DNA of 64,000 bases, from contig PNKE01000026.1 of NCBI GenBank assembly GCA_013822245.1, positions 1-64,000 on the forward strand. Direction: 5' to 3'. The stretch is from Candidatus Solibacter sp. (lineage in GTDB: Bacteria; Acidobacteriota; Terriglobia; Bryobacterales; Bryobacteraceae). This document shows, piece after piece, positions 35,845 through 43,919 of the stretch; position 1 is the first letter of the stretch, and each line of letters opens with the position of its first letter. The position numbers and the translations under genes are program-made. The notes under the pieces were generated by a model. The model did not search any database and was not told where the DNA came from. It was given only the letters and a program-made list of their open reading frames with translations.

Positions 35845-36801
35845 CTACGCCACGCGGTTGATGGGCGAGCCTGAGAGGAATGCGCTCAGGTTCGCCGCCG
35901 TCATCTCCATGAGCCGTGCGCGGGCTTCGCGCGTTGCCCAGGCAATGTGCGGCGTGACGATGCAGTTGCGCGCCGTGATGAGCGGATTCGCCTCGGCTGG
36001 CGGTTCAACCGACAACACATCCAGCGCCGCGCCGGCGATGCGTCCGGCGTTCAGCGCATCGGCCAGGTCCTGATCGACGATCAGCGGCCCGCGCGAGGTG
36101 TTTACCAGCAAGGCCGAGGGCTTCATTGTGGCAATCGTTTCGGCGCGGATCAGCCCCTGCGTCGATGGAAACAGCGGGCAGTGGAGGCTGACAACGTCGG
36201 AAGACGCAAGCAGTTCCTCTCGCGCGACGAACTTGAATCCGTCATAGGCGGGCGGGTTGGACTCAATTTCGTCGTTGGCCAGGATCTTCATGCCCAGGGC
36301 GCCGGCGATCTTCGCCGTCTGGCGGCCGATACGGCCGAAGCCGATGATGCCCATGGTCCTGCCGGCCAGTTCGACGAGCGGCGAGCGGGCGTAGGACCAG
36401 TCGGCCGAGGTATACCAGTCGCCCTGGCGGACCGAATCCGAATGTGCGCCGACGCGGTGGCAGAGTTCGAGCAGCAGTGCGATGGCGAACTGGGCCACTG
36501 AATCCGTCCCGTACAGGGGGATGTTTGTGACGGTGATGCCGAGTTCTTTCGCCGCATCGACATCGACAACGTTGTAGCCTGTCGCCAGCACGCCGATGTA
36601 TTTCAAAGACTTGGCGCGTGCGAGCACGTCGCGCCGCAGAGGCGTCTTGTTGGTGAGCACCAGTTCGGCGCCGGCGATGCGCTCCTCGATGAGCGTGGCG
36701 GGCGTGCGGTCGTGGATGGTGACGCTGGAGAGCGCTTCGATGGCGGACCAGGAGAGGTCGCCGGGGTTCAGGCAGTAGCCGTCGAGGACAACGAGTTTCA
36801 T
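35845..36801 (-). CDS. D-2-hydroxyacid dehydrogenase (NAD-dependent)
   Basis: A 318-aa cytosolic dehydrogenase of the glycerate/phosphoglycerate branch. Signatures: RTMGIIGFGRIGRQTAKIAG (nucleotide loop), SSDVVSLHCPLFPSTQGLI, LLVNTSRGPLIVDQDLADAL with catalytic Arg and a Glu in DVLSVEPP, and ITARNCIVTPHIAWATREAR (catalytic His). MKLVVLDGYCLNPGD is typical for hydroxypyruvate/glycerate-type members, so the start is placed at 36801. It reduces a 2-keto acid, exact substrate unknown. It is divergent from arsR with about 110 bases between. Confidence 0.88.
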   Translation of the reverse strand: MKLVVLDGYCLNPGDLSWSAIEALSSVTIHDRTPATLIEERIAGAELVLTNKTPLRRDVLARAKSLKYIGVLATGYNVVDVDAAKELGITVTNIPLYGTDSVAQFAIALLLELCHRVGAHSDSVRQGDWYTSADWSYARSPLVELAGRTMGIIGFGRIGRQTAKIAGALGMKILANDEIESNPPAYDGFKFVAREELLASSDVVSLHCPLFPSTQGLIRAETIATMKPSALLVNTSRGPLIVDQDLADALNAGRIAGAALDVLSVEPPAEANPLITARNCIVTPHIAWATREARARLMEMTAANLSAFLSGSPINRVA

Positions 36802-36868
36802 CGCTTCCGATTGTCTCAAATGGCGGCCGCGGCGGTTGACCAAGCGAACTCTCTGTGTAACAAGTTGG

Positions 36869-36912
36869 TCAATCGATTGACTTGATCTATATTTCGAGTA
36901 TTATCGAAATAT
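36869..36912 (+). promoter_or_regulatory. arsR promoter with overlapping operator; leaderless start
   Basis: A -35 TTGACT (36877-36882) and -10 TATTAT (36899-36904) are spaced by 16 bases. A near-complete inverted repeat ATATTTCGA (36889-36897) / TCGAAATAT (36904-36912) spans the -10 and covers the start codon. It has the form of an ArsR operator. A second perfect 12-base palindrome, TCAATCGATTGA (36869-36880), overlaps the -35. The expected transcription start is at or within one or two bases of the A of the ATG at 36911, and no Shine-Dalgarno is present. Confidence 0.75.
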
Positions 36913-37273
36913 GACTAACGGAAGCGACCGCACCGCCGAGTTCGCAGACCAGTTCGCAGCCATCGGTTCCGAGGCGCGGCTCCGGATCGTGAGGCTGCTG
37001 CTGGCGGCGCACCCGGTTGGCCTGGTTGTGGGCGAGATACAAAACGAACTCGGGATGCCGGGTTCGACGCTGTCGCACCATCTGGACAAGCTGCGTGGCG
37101 AGGGCCTGGTTGAGGTCAAACGGGAATCGACGTTCCTTCGCTACACGGCGAACACGGATGCGCTCAGGGAACTGCTGTCGTTCCTGTATGCCGAGTGCTG
37201 CACGCGGAATCAGGTGATTGCGCCGGACGAGATCGGAAAGGCGTTCGTGCCGCCACCGGGGCCGTGCAGTTAA
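36911..37273 (+). CDS. arsR: ArsR/SmtB-family arsenic-responsive repressor
   Basis: A 120-aa winged-helix repressor: SEARLRIVRLLLAAHPVGLV, GEIQNELGMPGSTLSHHLDK (recognition helix), GEGLVEVKRESTFLRYTAN. A vicinal Cys pair at 96-97 (YAECCTRNQ) and a Cys at 119 near the end match the As(III)-binding arrangement of the AfArsR subgroup (Cys95/96/102), with the third Cys further away. It is followed after 22 bases by arsM. The ATG lies inside its own operator and the mRNA is probably leaderless. Binding of trivalent arsenic would release the repressor. Confidence 0.9.
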   Translation: MTNGSDRTAEFADQFAAIGSEARLRIVRLLLAAHPVGLVVGEIQNELGMPGSTLSHHLDKLRGEGLVEVKRESTFLRYTANTDALRELLSFLYAECCTRNQVIAPDEIGKAFVPPPGPCS

Positions 37274-37295
37274 TTGAAAAGAAAGGACATTCAGA

Positions 37296-38117
37296 ATGGC
37301 TGGAACCAACGGAATCAAGGAAGCTGTCCGCGAGAGGTATGCGTCGGCGGCGTTGAAGGTGGTGTCGGGCGGGCCGGCGAGTTGCTGCGGGGGTTCGGCG
37401 TCAACCGTAGGGGTCGATCCGATCTCGTCGGGGCTTTATGACGCGGTGCAAAAGGAGGAATTGCCGGAGGCGGCAGTGCTGGCGTCGCTGGGGTGCGGGA
37501 ATCCGACGGCTCTGGCCGAATTGAAGGTTGGCGAGACGGTGCTGGACCTGGGTTCGGGCGGTGGCATCGATGTCTTGCTCTCGGCCAGGCGGGTGGGGCC
37601 GACGGGCTTTGCCTACGGACTGGATATGACCGACGAGATGCTGAACCTGGCGCGGGTGAACGCCCGCAAGGCAGGGGCCGGGAACGTCGAGTTCCTCCGG
37701 GGGGAGATTGAGGCCGTGCCGCTGCCGGAGGCGTCGGTGGACGTGATTATCTCCAACTGCGTCATCAACTTATCCGCGGATAAGGACAAGGTGCTGAAGG
37801 AAGCGTTCCGGGTGCTGAAGCCAGGCGGGCGATTTGCGGTGTCGGACGTCGTGCACAGGGGCAGCGTGCCGGAGGCGCTGAGGAAGAGCCTGGAGTCGTG
37901 GGCGGGCTGCGTGGCGGGTTCGCTGGAAGAGAGCGATTACAAGGCGAAGCTGGCGGCGGCGGGATTCGTGGAGATCGCGATCGATCCGACGCGGGTGTAC
38001 TCGGCCATGGAGGCCAGCGAGTTCCTGGTGCAGGCGGGGCTGGATCCGGAGAAGGTGGAAGAGGAGATGGGCGACCGGTTCTTTGCGGCGTTTATCCGTG
38101 CGCGGAAGCCCGTTTAA
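37296..38117 (+). CDS. arsM: Arsenite S-adenosylmethionine methyltransferase
   Basis: A 273-aa cytosolic enzyme converting As(III) to methylated, partly volatile forms. The SAM site [20 protein letters not shown] is clear. Three cysteines needed for arsenic binding are present at C67 (SLGCGNP), C155 (SNCVINLS) and C205 (WAGCVAGS), and a CC pair at 30-31 is typical of the family. AAAGGA lies eight bases upstream of the ATG, in contrast to arsR. It is co-transcribed with arsR; no efflux pump gene is nearby, so methylation appears to be the main detoxification step here. Confidence 0.95.
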   Translation: MAGTNGIKEAVRERYASAALKVVSGGPASCCGGSASTVGVDPISSGLYDAVQKEELPEAAVLASLGCGNPTALAELKVGETVLDLGSGGGIDVLLSARRVGPTGFAYGLDMTDEMLNLARVNARKAGAGNVEFLRGEIEAVPLPEASVDVIISNCVINLSADKDKVLKEAFRVLKPGGRFAVSDVVHRGSVPEALRKSLESWAGCVAGSLEESDYKAKLAAAGFVEIAIDPTRVYSAMEASEFLVQAGLDPEKVEEEMGDRFFAAFIRARKPV

Positions 38118-38261
38118 GACGGTTTTAGATGCGTTTTGGAGCACTTTCTGCACGCTCTTGACGCCTCTCCAAACCTCTCCCCCGCCCGGCGCCGGGGCCT
38201 CGACAAAAAAACTGCATAATCCCGGCGGCGGCCTGCGTATCCACTTGTGGAAGCAGGCACA

Positions 38262-38810
38262 ATGGGAGCCGGACAGATGGCAGAGGTGATGGCGAGCGCC
38301 GGCTGGCGGACGACGGCTCGCGAGGATGCGGGCTTCGCGGCCATCGTGCGCGAACACCAGTCGATGGTGTACTCCATCGCCTGGAACTTCTTCCGGAACC
38401 GGGCTTTGGCCGAGGAGATTGCCCAGGACGTTTTCCTGGCGCTGTTCAGGAACCTGGGCGGGATCGAATCGCCTGGTCATTTGGAGGCATGGCTGCGGCG
38501 GACTGCGTCGAACCGCTGCATCGACGCCTGGCGCAAGAAGGGCCACAAGGAAGAGATTCCGATGGAAGGTCTGCCGGAGCCGTCGGGCGGGATGAAAATG
38601 GGGGACCCGATCCTGCGCGAGACGCTCAGGAAGATGGTGGCCTCGCTGCCCGAACAGCAGCGGATGGTGATGGTCCTCAAATACACCGAGGACATGGACC
38701 CGGATGAGATCGCAGGGATGCTCGGCATGCCGGTGAGGACGGTCTGGAGCCATTTGAGACGGGGCGTGGGGATGTTGCGGGAGAAGCTGGGCAGGGTGAT
38801 GGAGAGCTGA
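38262..38810 (+). CDS. ECF-type RNA polymerase sigma factor
   Basis: About 182 aa. Region 2 is seen as FAAIVREHQSMVYSIAWNFF, NRALAEEIAQDVFLALFRNL; region 4 as MVASLPEQQRMVMVLKYTED, PDEIAGMLGMPVRTVWSHLR. The start is uncertain: ATG 38262 is chosen, GTG 38247 and ATG 38277 are alternatives. It is followed one base after its stop by a small membrane protein that is its likely anti-sigma factor, then by DUF4252. This sigma/anti-sigma/DUF4252 order suggests an envelope-stress regulon. Confidence 0.88.
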   Translation: MGAGQMAEVMASAGWRTTAREDAGFAAIVREHQSMVYSIAWNFFRNRALAEEIAQDVFLALFRNLGGIESPGHLEAWLRRTASNRCIDAWRKKGHKEEIPMEGLPEPSGGMKMGDPILRETLRKMVASLPEQQRMVMVLKYTEDMDPDEIAGMLGMPVRTVWSHLRRGVGMLREKLGRVMES

Positions 38811-38811
38811 T

Positions 38812-39141
38812 ATGGATCGATTTGAACAGGAATTGAAAGACGCTTTGAAGCGCGAACCGGCGCCGGAGTGGTTTGCCGACGCGGTGATGGCGAGGGTCAG
38901 CGCCGAGCGGCAGCGGAAGCAGAAGCCCGTCTGGTCCGGCTGGGCGCGGATGCGGTGGGTGGCGGCGTCGGTGGTGGTTGTGGCCGTGGTGGGCGGGGTG
39001 CGATTCGAACAGCAGCGGCAAGAGCGGTTCAGGGGCGAGCAGGCGAAGCAGGAGTTGATGGCGGCGTTTCAGGTGACGGGCATGAAGCTGCGCGAGGTGG
39101 AAGAGCGGGTGCTGCCGGTGATTCACCGGGGTGAAGAGTAA
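38812..39141 (+). CDS. Single-helix membrane protein, probable anti-sigma factor
   Basis: A 109-aa protein with a 45-residue cytoplasmic N-terminus (EFADAV-type amphipathic helix in PAPEWFADAVMARVSAERQR), one membrane helix (MRWVAASVVVVAVVGGVRF) and a short charged C-terminus. No zinc-finger (HxxxCxxC) anti-sigma motif is present, so the assignment rests on size, topology and its position one base after the sigma gene. Confidence 0.6.
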   Translation: MDRFEQELKDALKREPAPEWFADAVMARVSAERQRKQKPVWSGWARMRWVAASVVVVAVVGGVRFEQQRQERFRGEQAKQELMAAFQVTGMKLREVEERVLPVIHRGEE

Positions 39142-39181
39142 GCAAGTCAGGGACCGATCAAGGAAGAGAGGTACAGGTGAG

Positions 39182-39730
39182 ATGAGAACGAAGCTATTGG
39201 TGTCGATGCTGGCGGTGGCGGGTGTGATGGCGGCGCAGCAGGTGAAGCTGCCGGCGTCGCTGGACCGGCTGGCCGAGAAGGCGAAGGAAGTGACAAACGT
39301 GACGCTGGGCCCGGAAATGATGGGTCTGGCAACCAAGTTCATGGACGGCAAGAACCGCGACGAGGCGGAGGCGAAGAAGATCGCAGGCAAACTGCGGGGC
39401 GTCTACATCCGGAGCTACGAGTTTGAGAAAGAGGGTGAATATACGGAAGCCGACGTCGAAGAGATCCGGTCGCAGTTGAAGTCGCCCGAATGGACTCCGA
39501 TCGTCACCACCAAGAGCAAGAAGGAGACGACGGGGATCTACATGCACAAGGACGGCGGGATGCTGATCCTGTCGGCCGAGCCGCGGGAGTTGACCGTGGT
39601 GAACATCGTCGGCAACATTACGGCCGAGGACCTGGGGGGGTTGAGCGGGCAGTTTGGCGTGCCGAACATCAAGAGCACGCACGGCGCGACGCCAACTCCG
39701 AAGGCCAAGAAGGAAGAAGAAGAGGAGTAG
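39182..39730 (+). CDS. Exported DUF4252-family protein
   Basis: A 182-aa protein with signal peptide MRTKLLVSMLAVAGVMAAQ. The body matches DUF4252 as remembered: VTNVTLGPEMMGLATKFM, KLRGVYIRSYEFEKEG, SPEWTPIVTTKSKKETTGIY, MLILSAEPRELTVVNIVGNI. The tail is Lys/Glu-rich. The family is exported, often encoded beside ECF sigma factors, and has no established biochemical role. The start at 39182 follows GGAAGAGAGG; an upstream Met at 39131 overlaps the anti-sigma gene and lacks a signal peptide directly after it. Confidence 0.8.
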   Translation: MRTKLLVSMLAVAGVMAAQQVKLPASLDRLAEKAKEVTNVTLGPEMMGLATKFMDGKNRDEAEAKKIAGKLRGVYIRSYEFEKEGEYTEADVEEIRSQLKSPEWTPIVTTKSKKETTGIYMHKDGGMLILSAEPRELTVVNIVGNITAEDLGGLSGQFGVPNIKSTHGATPTPKAKKEEEEE

Positions 39731-39736
39731 GCGGCG

Positions 39737-39862
39737 ATGAGGTCCGTTCGGGCGAAGGCCGCGCTGGTGGCGGTCCTGGCGATGGCCGGGACCGCCTCGG
39801 CGGCGAAGTTCGAGGACGTGGCGCGGAACGCGGAGAGCCGGACCGTTTCCTTGCCTGGATGA
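39737..39862 (+). CDS. 41-aa exported micro-ORF or truncated exported protein
   Basis: ATG six bases after the DUF4252 stop opens a 41-residue frame: basic MRSVRAK, a hydrophobic stretch ALVAVLAMAGTASA with a perfect AxA-type cleavage site, then AKFEDVARNAESRTVSLPG and TGA. GGAGTAGGCGG lies upstream. The mature part would be only about 20 residues, ending six bases before the convergent RraA-like gene. It looks like the start of a larger exported protein whose remainder has been lost. A genuine small secreted peptide is the alternative. Confidence 0.5.
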   Translation: MRSVRAKAALVAVLAMAGTASAAKFEDVARNAESRTVSLPG

Positions 39863-39868
39863 ACCGGG

Positions 39869-40822
39869 TCAGCGGGGCGGCTTGGCTGGGGCAGGGGCCG
39901 GTTGCGCCGTGCGCTTCCTGTAAGCCTCATAGGCCTCGGCGCCGAGTTCCTGCTTCAGGTACGCCTCATACTCCTGGATCAGCTTTGGATCGCGCGGACG
40001 GCCGTAGATGTCGGTGGACTTGTAGATGCCCTCGTCGAATTTCTTCTTCGTCCAGACGTCGTGGATCCGGGTGATGCGGGCCGTATCGATGAACCTCTGA
40101 ATCTGATCAGGCGGAACGAAGGTGACGCCTTCACGGTCTCCAAAAACGACATCGCCGGGCAGGACAGTCGCATCACCGATGCGGACCGGGACATTAATAC
40201 CTGTGACCATCAGCCCGCGGATGGCCGGCGGGACCGCGGCGCGGAAGTAGCCTGGCATGCCGAAGGGGGCGATGCCTTCGAGGTCCCGGATCGCTCCGTC
40301 GATGACGAACCCGGCGCCCGTTTTCTTCCAGATGTAGTAGGCGAGGTTATCGCCGACAATCCCGCCGCCGCTGGCGTTGCCGCCGGCATCGACCACAAGG
40401 ACGTCGCCGTGCTGGAGCATGTCGATGGCGGCCTGATGGTTCAGCGGCGTCTGGTTTCCTTTTGCCTTCCAGGCGGCGGCGGAGGGGTCGGCCACCTCGG
40501 TGCGGATCGGCATCAATTGAACGGTGAAGGCTCGGCCGATGAGCCGCTTGCCGGGGCTGAGCAACTGAAAGCCGCCGGCATAATGAACTGACCCCCGTGC
40601 GCCGGCGCCGAGGAACTCCTCCGACGACATCTCGCCGAGTTGTTTCAAGACCGAATCGGGCACCTTGGGCCGCCCGTCGGGGAAGCGTTCATAAGGGTTC
40701 ACTGCCGTGATGCCGATCAACTCCTCGCGGGTGAGGTTATTGATTTGGGCGGGGCAGAGTGAGGCGGCGAGAATGAGGGTGGCCAGGGTGGTGATGGCCG
40801 GTTGGGTGGCGTTTCGCGGCAT
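39869..40822 (-). CDS. Exported RraA-like / demethylmenaquinone-methyltransferase-fold protein
   Basis: A 317-aa protein with an N-terminal signal-like helix (TTLATLILAASLCPAQ). The RraA/HMG-aldolase-type fold is seen in LIGRAFTVQLMPIR, MLQHGDVLVVDAGGNASGGG, GFVIDGAIRDLEGIAPFGMP and VLPGDVVFGDREGVTFVP. The G-x-I-R-D motif that carries the catalytic Arg and the metal Asp in HMG/CHA aldolases is intact, so lyase activity on a hydroxy-keto acid is possible. The C-terminal 90 residues (DVWTKKKFDEGIYKSTDIYG) form a helical tail typical of longer exported versions. Confidence 0.8.
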   Translation of the reverse strand: MPRNATQPAITTLATLILAASLCPAQINNLTREELIGITAVNPYERFPDGRPKVPDSVLKQLGEMSSEEFLGAGARGSVHYAGGFQLLSPGKRLIGRAFTVQLMPIRTEVADPSAAAWKAKGNQTPLNHQAAIDMLQHGDVLVVDAGGNASGGGIVGDNLAYYIWKKTGAGFVIDGAIRDLEGIAPFGMPGYFRAAVPPAIRGLMVTGINVPVRIGDATVLPGDVVFGDREGVTFVPPDQIQRFIDTARITRIHDVWTKKKFDEGIYKSTDIYGRPRDPKLIQEYEAYLKQELGAEAYEAYRKRTAQPAPAPAKPPR

Positions 40823-40927
40823 GTGTGCAGGCTCCTTGTGTGGGCTTGGAGTGCATCATGTCACATGTGTGCGCCAGTTGACCAGAGGGGGCTGGGGAGT
40901 TCGTTTGGTTTGTGGCGCGAGACGGGA

Positions 40928-40958
40928 ACGGGCCGCCTCCAGGTTGGAAGCGGCCCGT
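40928..40958. terminator. Strong hairpin between the S9 peptidase and RraA-like genes
   Basis: A perfect 9-base stem ACGGGCCGC (40928-40936) / GCGGCCCGT (40950-40958), with a further inner TCCA/TGGA pairing. It lies 30 bases past the stop of the minus-strand S9 peptidase gene and before the next minus-strand gene. No T-tract follows on either strand, so it may be a terminator with weak U-run or an mRNA-stabilising hairpin. Confidence 0.6.
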
Positions 40959-40987
40959 CTGACTTGCCGGGATCGGTTTGACTGGAA

Positions 40988-43642
40988 CTACTTGACGAGT
41001 TCGGAGGTCATCTTGGCGCCGCCGAGTTGGGGCATAGTTGCTTCGATCTTGACCACCTTGCGAGGCGACTTCGAGACCCAGAGCGTCTGCTTCTCGGGGC
41101 CGTCGGCGGCGGAGATTTCAACCTTGAACGTCTCGAACGTGCCCGCCGCGATGGTGACCGATTCGCTGCCCACCACCTTCAACTGCATAGTCTTGGGCTT
41201 CGCCTTTTGAATGTCGAAGTTCAGGAAAACGGTCGCGTAGCCCTCGGCCAGGGGCAGGGCGGCGATGGACTGCGACGAGCCGGCGCCGTCGGCGAACAGC
41301 GGACCGTCGATGTCGGCGGCGATCGGGCGGTCCTGGCCGCTCATCGACATCTTGCCGGTCACCTTCTTGCCCTCATAGGCGAGATCGATGGTCACGGGGC
41401 CTTGTTTGACGGAACGCTTCATCGGCGTCAGGGTGTCCTTGGCGAGCACGGTGGTATCGACGGCGTCGCCCATGGGCGTCTTCATCGTGTCGGTGGCCAC
41501 CCAGTTGCCGCCCTCCTCCTTGACCTCGGAGGTGACGTCCATCTGGATGTTCTGCGCGCCGGCCTGGACCGAGATCTTATAGGCCATGGGGCCGGTGAGC
41601 GGGGCGGAGTCGGGCTTGGGTCCGGCGCCGGCGGAGGCCGTCACCGGGGCTTCGATCTTGACCGTCTTGGGATCGACCGTGATCTCTGCGAGGCGCTTGC
41701 CGACTTCGGGCGTGGTTGCCGACTGGAAACGCCCGTCGAGGAACTTCGACAGGAACTTCTCCATGGCGGCCATCATGGCCAGGTTGTTCACGGGACGGGC
41801 GAAGCCGTGGCCTTCGTCGTTGGCGACGAGGTATTCGACGGGGAAGCCGCGGTCGCGAAGGGCGATGACGATCTGGTCGGATTCACGTTTGTTGACGCGC
41901 GGGTCGTTTGCGCCCTGGACCACCATGAGCGGGGTCTTGATCTTGGCGGCGTGGGTGAGCGGGGACTGGGCGAGAAGCTGCTTCCTGCCTTCAGCCGTGG
42001 TGGGATCGCCCATGCGGACATGGAAGATCTTGCGGGCGGCTTCCCAATAAGGCGGGATGGATTCGAGCAGCGTGATCAGGTTCGACGGGCCGACGATGGA
42101 GACGGCGGCGGCGTAGACGTCGGGCGTAAATGTGACGCCGGCCAGGGTGGCATAACCGCCATAGGAGCCGCCGAGGATGCCGATGCGCTTGGGATCGGCG
42201 ATGCCTTCGGCGATCAGGTATTTGGCGCCCCAGGTGATGTCGTCCTGCATCTTCTGGCCCCATTCCTTGTTGGCGGCGTTCAGGAACTTCTTGCCGTAGC
42301 CGGTTGACCCGCGGAAGTTCATTTGCAGAACACCGTAGCCGCGGTTGGCCAGAAACTGCGGCAACGCCGAGTAGCCCCACGCGTCGCGAGCCCAGGGTCC
42401 GCCGTGCGGGACCATGATGACGGGCAGGTTCCGCGCCGGGACGCCTTTGGGCAGGGTGAGATAGCCCGGGATCTCAAGGCCGTCGGAAGACTTGTAGCGG
42501 ACCGGCTTCATCGGGCAGAGGGCGGCGCGCGGGAGCTTCTCGCGGATCTTGTACTGGAGAGTCAGTTGCTTCGTCTTGCGGTCGAAGAGGTAGGTTTCGC
42601 CCGGCTCGACGTCGGAGTTCGAAGAGATGATCCAGAGGTTTTCGTCGGTGGTGTGCGAACCGAGTCCGATCTCGCGGTCGCCGAGCTTCGACTTGAGGAG
42701 CTTGTAGTCAGCCTCCCACGCCTTGTCCTTCCAGTAGATGCGGATTTTGTCGTCAAGGTAGGCGGTGGCAATGAGGCTATCAGTGACATCGGAAAAGACG
42801 GCGCTGGCGAAGTCCACCCGCTTCAGGGGGTCCGACTCGTAGGGCTTCGCGGCGCCCGTCGCCGGGTCCATCAGGGCGAGTTCGACCAGATCGACGTTGT
42901 CGCCTTTGTTGGTGATGAACCAGGCCAGCTTGTTCTCCTTGTCGAAACGGACGGGCGCGCAGGTTTCAAGGACGCCGCAGGAGTAGATCTTCGTCATCTT
43001 GCCGGGTTCGACGCGCAGGACCTCGGTGTCGCCGTTGTCGGCCGAGCGGGTGGCCATGCGGAGTTCGGCCTTGTTGTCGATGATCCAGGAGGTGACGCGG
43101 TCGGTGTTCTGGCGGACAAGGGTGCGCTCGCCGGTGGAGATTTTCACCTTATAGAGATCGTGCCAGGCTTTGTCGCGGTCGTTGATGCCGACGAAAAGGG
43201 CGTCGGGATCGGTCTTGGGGACCGAGTAAATCAGGGCGCGGATGCCCTTGGCGGCGGTCAGGTTGCGGGTTTCGAGAGCCGCCTTTTCGCCCTTTGCAGG
43301 ATCGACGGCGTAGACATTGTAGTTTTCGTCGCCGCCCTGGTCCTGGACGTAAAGGATGTACTTGGAGTCGCGCGACCAGAAGTAACTGGGGATGGGACGC
43401 CTGGTTTCGTTGGTGATGGGCTTGGCGGCGGAGAAGGGTTCTTCGGCTTTCTTGACCCAGATGTTACGGGTGCCGTTGTGGGGTTTGAGAAACGAAATGA
43501 ACCTGCCGTCGGGGCTGATCTGGGCGCCGGCGATTTCGACTTCGCCGAAGAAGAGATCGCGATCGACCAGTGGCGGCATCTGGGCGAATGTGGGCGCGGC
43601 CAGACACAAGGCGAGCGCCGGCATGAGCAGTTTGGATTTCAT
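40988..43642 (-). CDS. Exported S9-family prolyl oligopeptidase/acylaminoacyl peptidase with extra C-terminal domain
   Basis: An 884-aa protein with signal peptide MKSKLLMPALALCLAAPTFA. Residues 25-380 form a seven-bladed-propeller-like region (TolB-like repeats such as YNVYAVDPAKGEK). Residues 390-640 are the alpha/beta hydrolase with S493 (GILGGSYGGYATL), D580 (GANDPRVNKRES) and H612 (DEGHGFARP). After a linker, residues about 685-884 add a beta-rich DUF3108-like domain, which typical S9 enzymes lack. It should cleave short peptides or acylated N-termini in the periplasm. Confidence 0.9.
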   Translation of the reverse strand: MKSKLLMPALALCLAAPTFAQMPPLVDRDLFFGEVEIAGAQISPDGRFISFLKPHNGTRNIWVKKAEEPFSAAKPITNETRRPIPSYFWSRDSKYILYVQDQGGDENYNVYAVDPAKGEKAALETRNLTAAKGIRALIYSVPKTDPDALFVGINDRDKAWHDLYKVKISTGERTLVRQNTDRVTSWIIDNKAELRMATRSADNGDTEVLRVEPGKMTKIYSCGVLETCAPVRFDKENKLAWFITNKGDNVDLVELALMDPATGAAKPYESDPLKRVDFASAVFSDVTDSLIATAYLDDKIRIYWKDKAWEADYKLLKSKLGDREIGLGSHTTDENLWIISSNSDVEPGETYLFDRKTKQLTLQYKIREKLPRAALCPMKPVRYKSSDGLEIPGYLTLPKGVPARNLPVIMVPHGGPWARDAWGYSALPQFLANRGYGVLQMNFRGSTGYGKKFLNAANKEWGQKMQDDITWGAKYLIAEGIADPKRIGILGGSYGGYATLAGVTFTPDVYAAAVSIVGPSNLITLLESIPPYWEAARKIFHVRMGDPTTAEGRKQLLAQSPLTHAAKIKTPLMVVQGANDPRVNKRESDQIVIALRDRGFPVEYLVANDEGHGFARPVNNLAMMAAMEKFLSKFLDGRFQSATTPEVGKRLAEITVDPKTVKIEAPVTASAGAGPKPDSAPLTGPMAYKISVQAGAQNIQMDVTSEVKEEGGNWVATDTMKTPMGDAVDTTVLAKDTLTPMKRSVKQGPVTIDLAYEGKKVTGKMSMSGQDRPIAADIDGPLFADGAGSSQSIAALPLAEGYATVFLNFDIQKAKPKTMQLKVVGSESVTIAAGTFETFKVEISAADGPEKQTLWVSKSPRKVVKIEATMPQLGGAKMTSELVK

Positions 43643-43919
43643 AGGGGTCAGAAGTTCCTCCATATAGGGAGAGCGCGCGCTGGGCGCAGAACTCCCTCTC
43701 CTCAGGATACGTAGAGTGTGAAGAAAGGTTCAGTAATTTGGCGATTGTTGAATCTACAGGGTGGCTGCGCCCGGCGGAATTCGTTTAGGCGAATGGGGAC
43801 GGGTATCAGGAATCTTGGATTCGCCTACAGCGCACCGTGATCTTGAAGAGATGACTGGTATTGATCGAGAGCCGCCAGCGGCAACACCGCTGGTGAGTGG
43901 TACACTCGCCGTTAGAATC

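Noticed and set aside
41027-43714. Two long plus-strand frames opposite the S9 peptidase
   Set aside because: Composition is that of a high-GC antisense frame and the peptidase on the minus strand has an intact catalytic triad.
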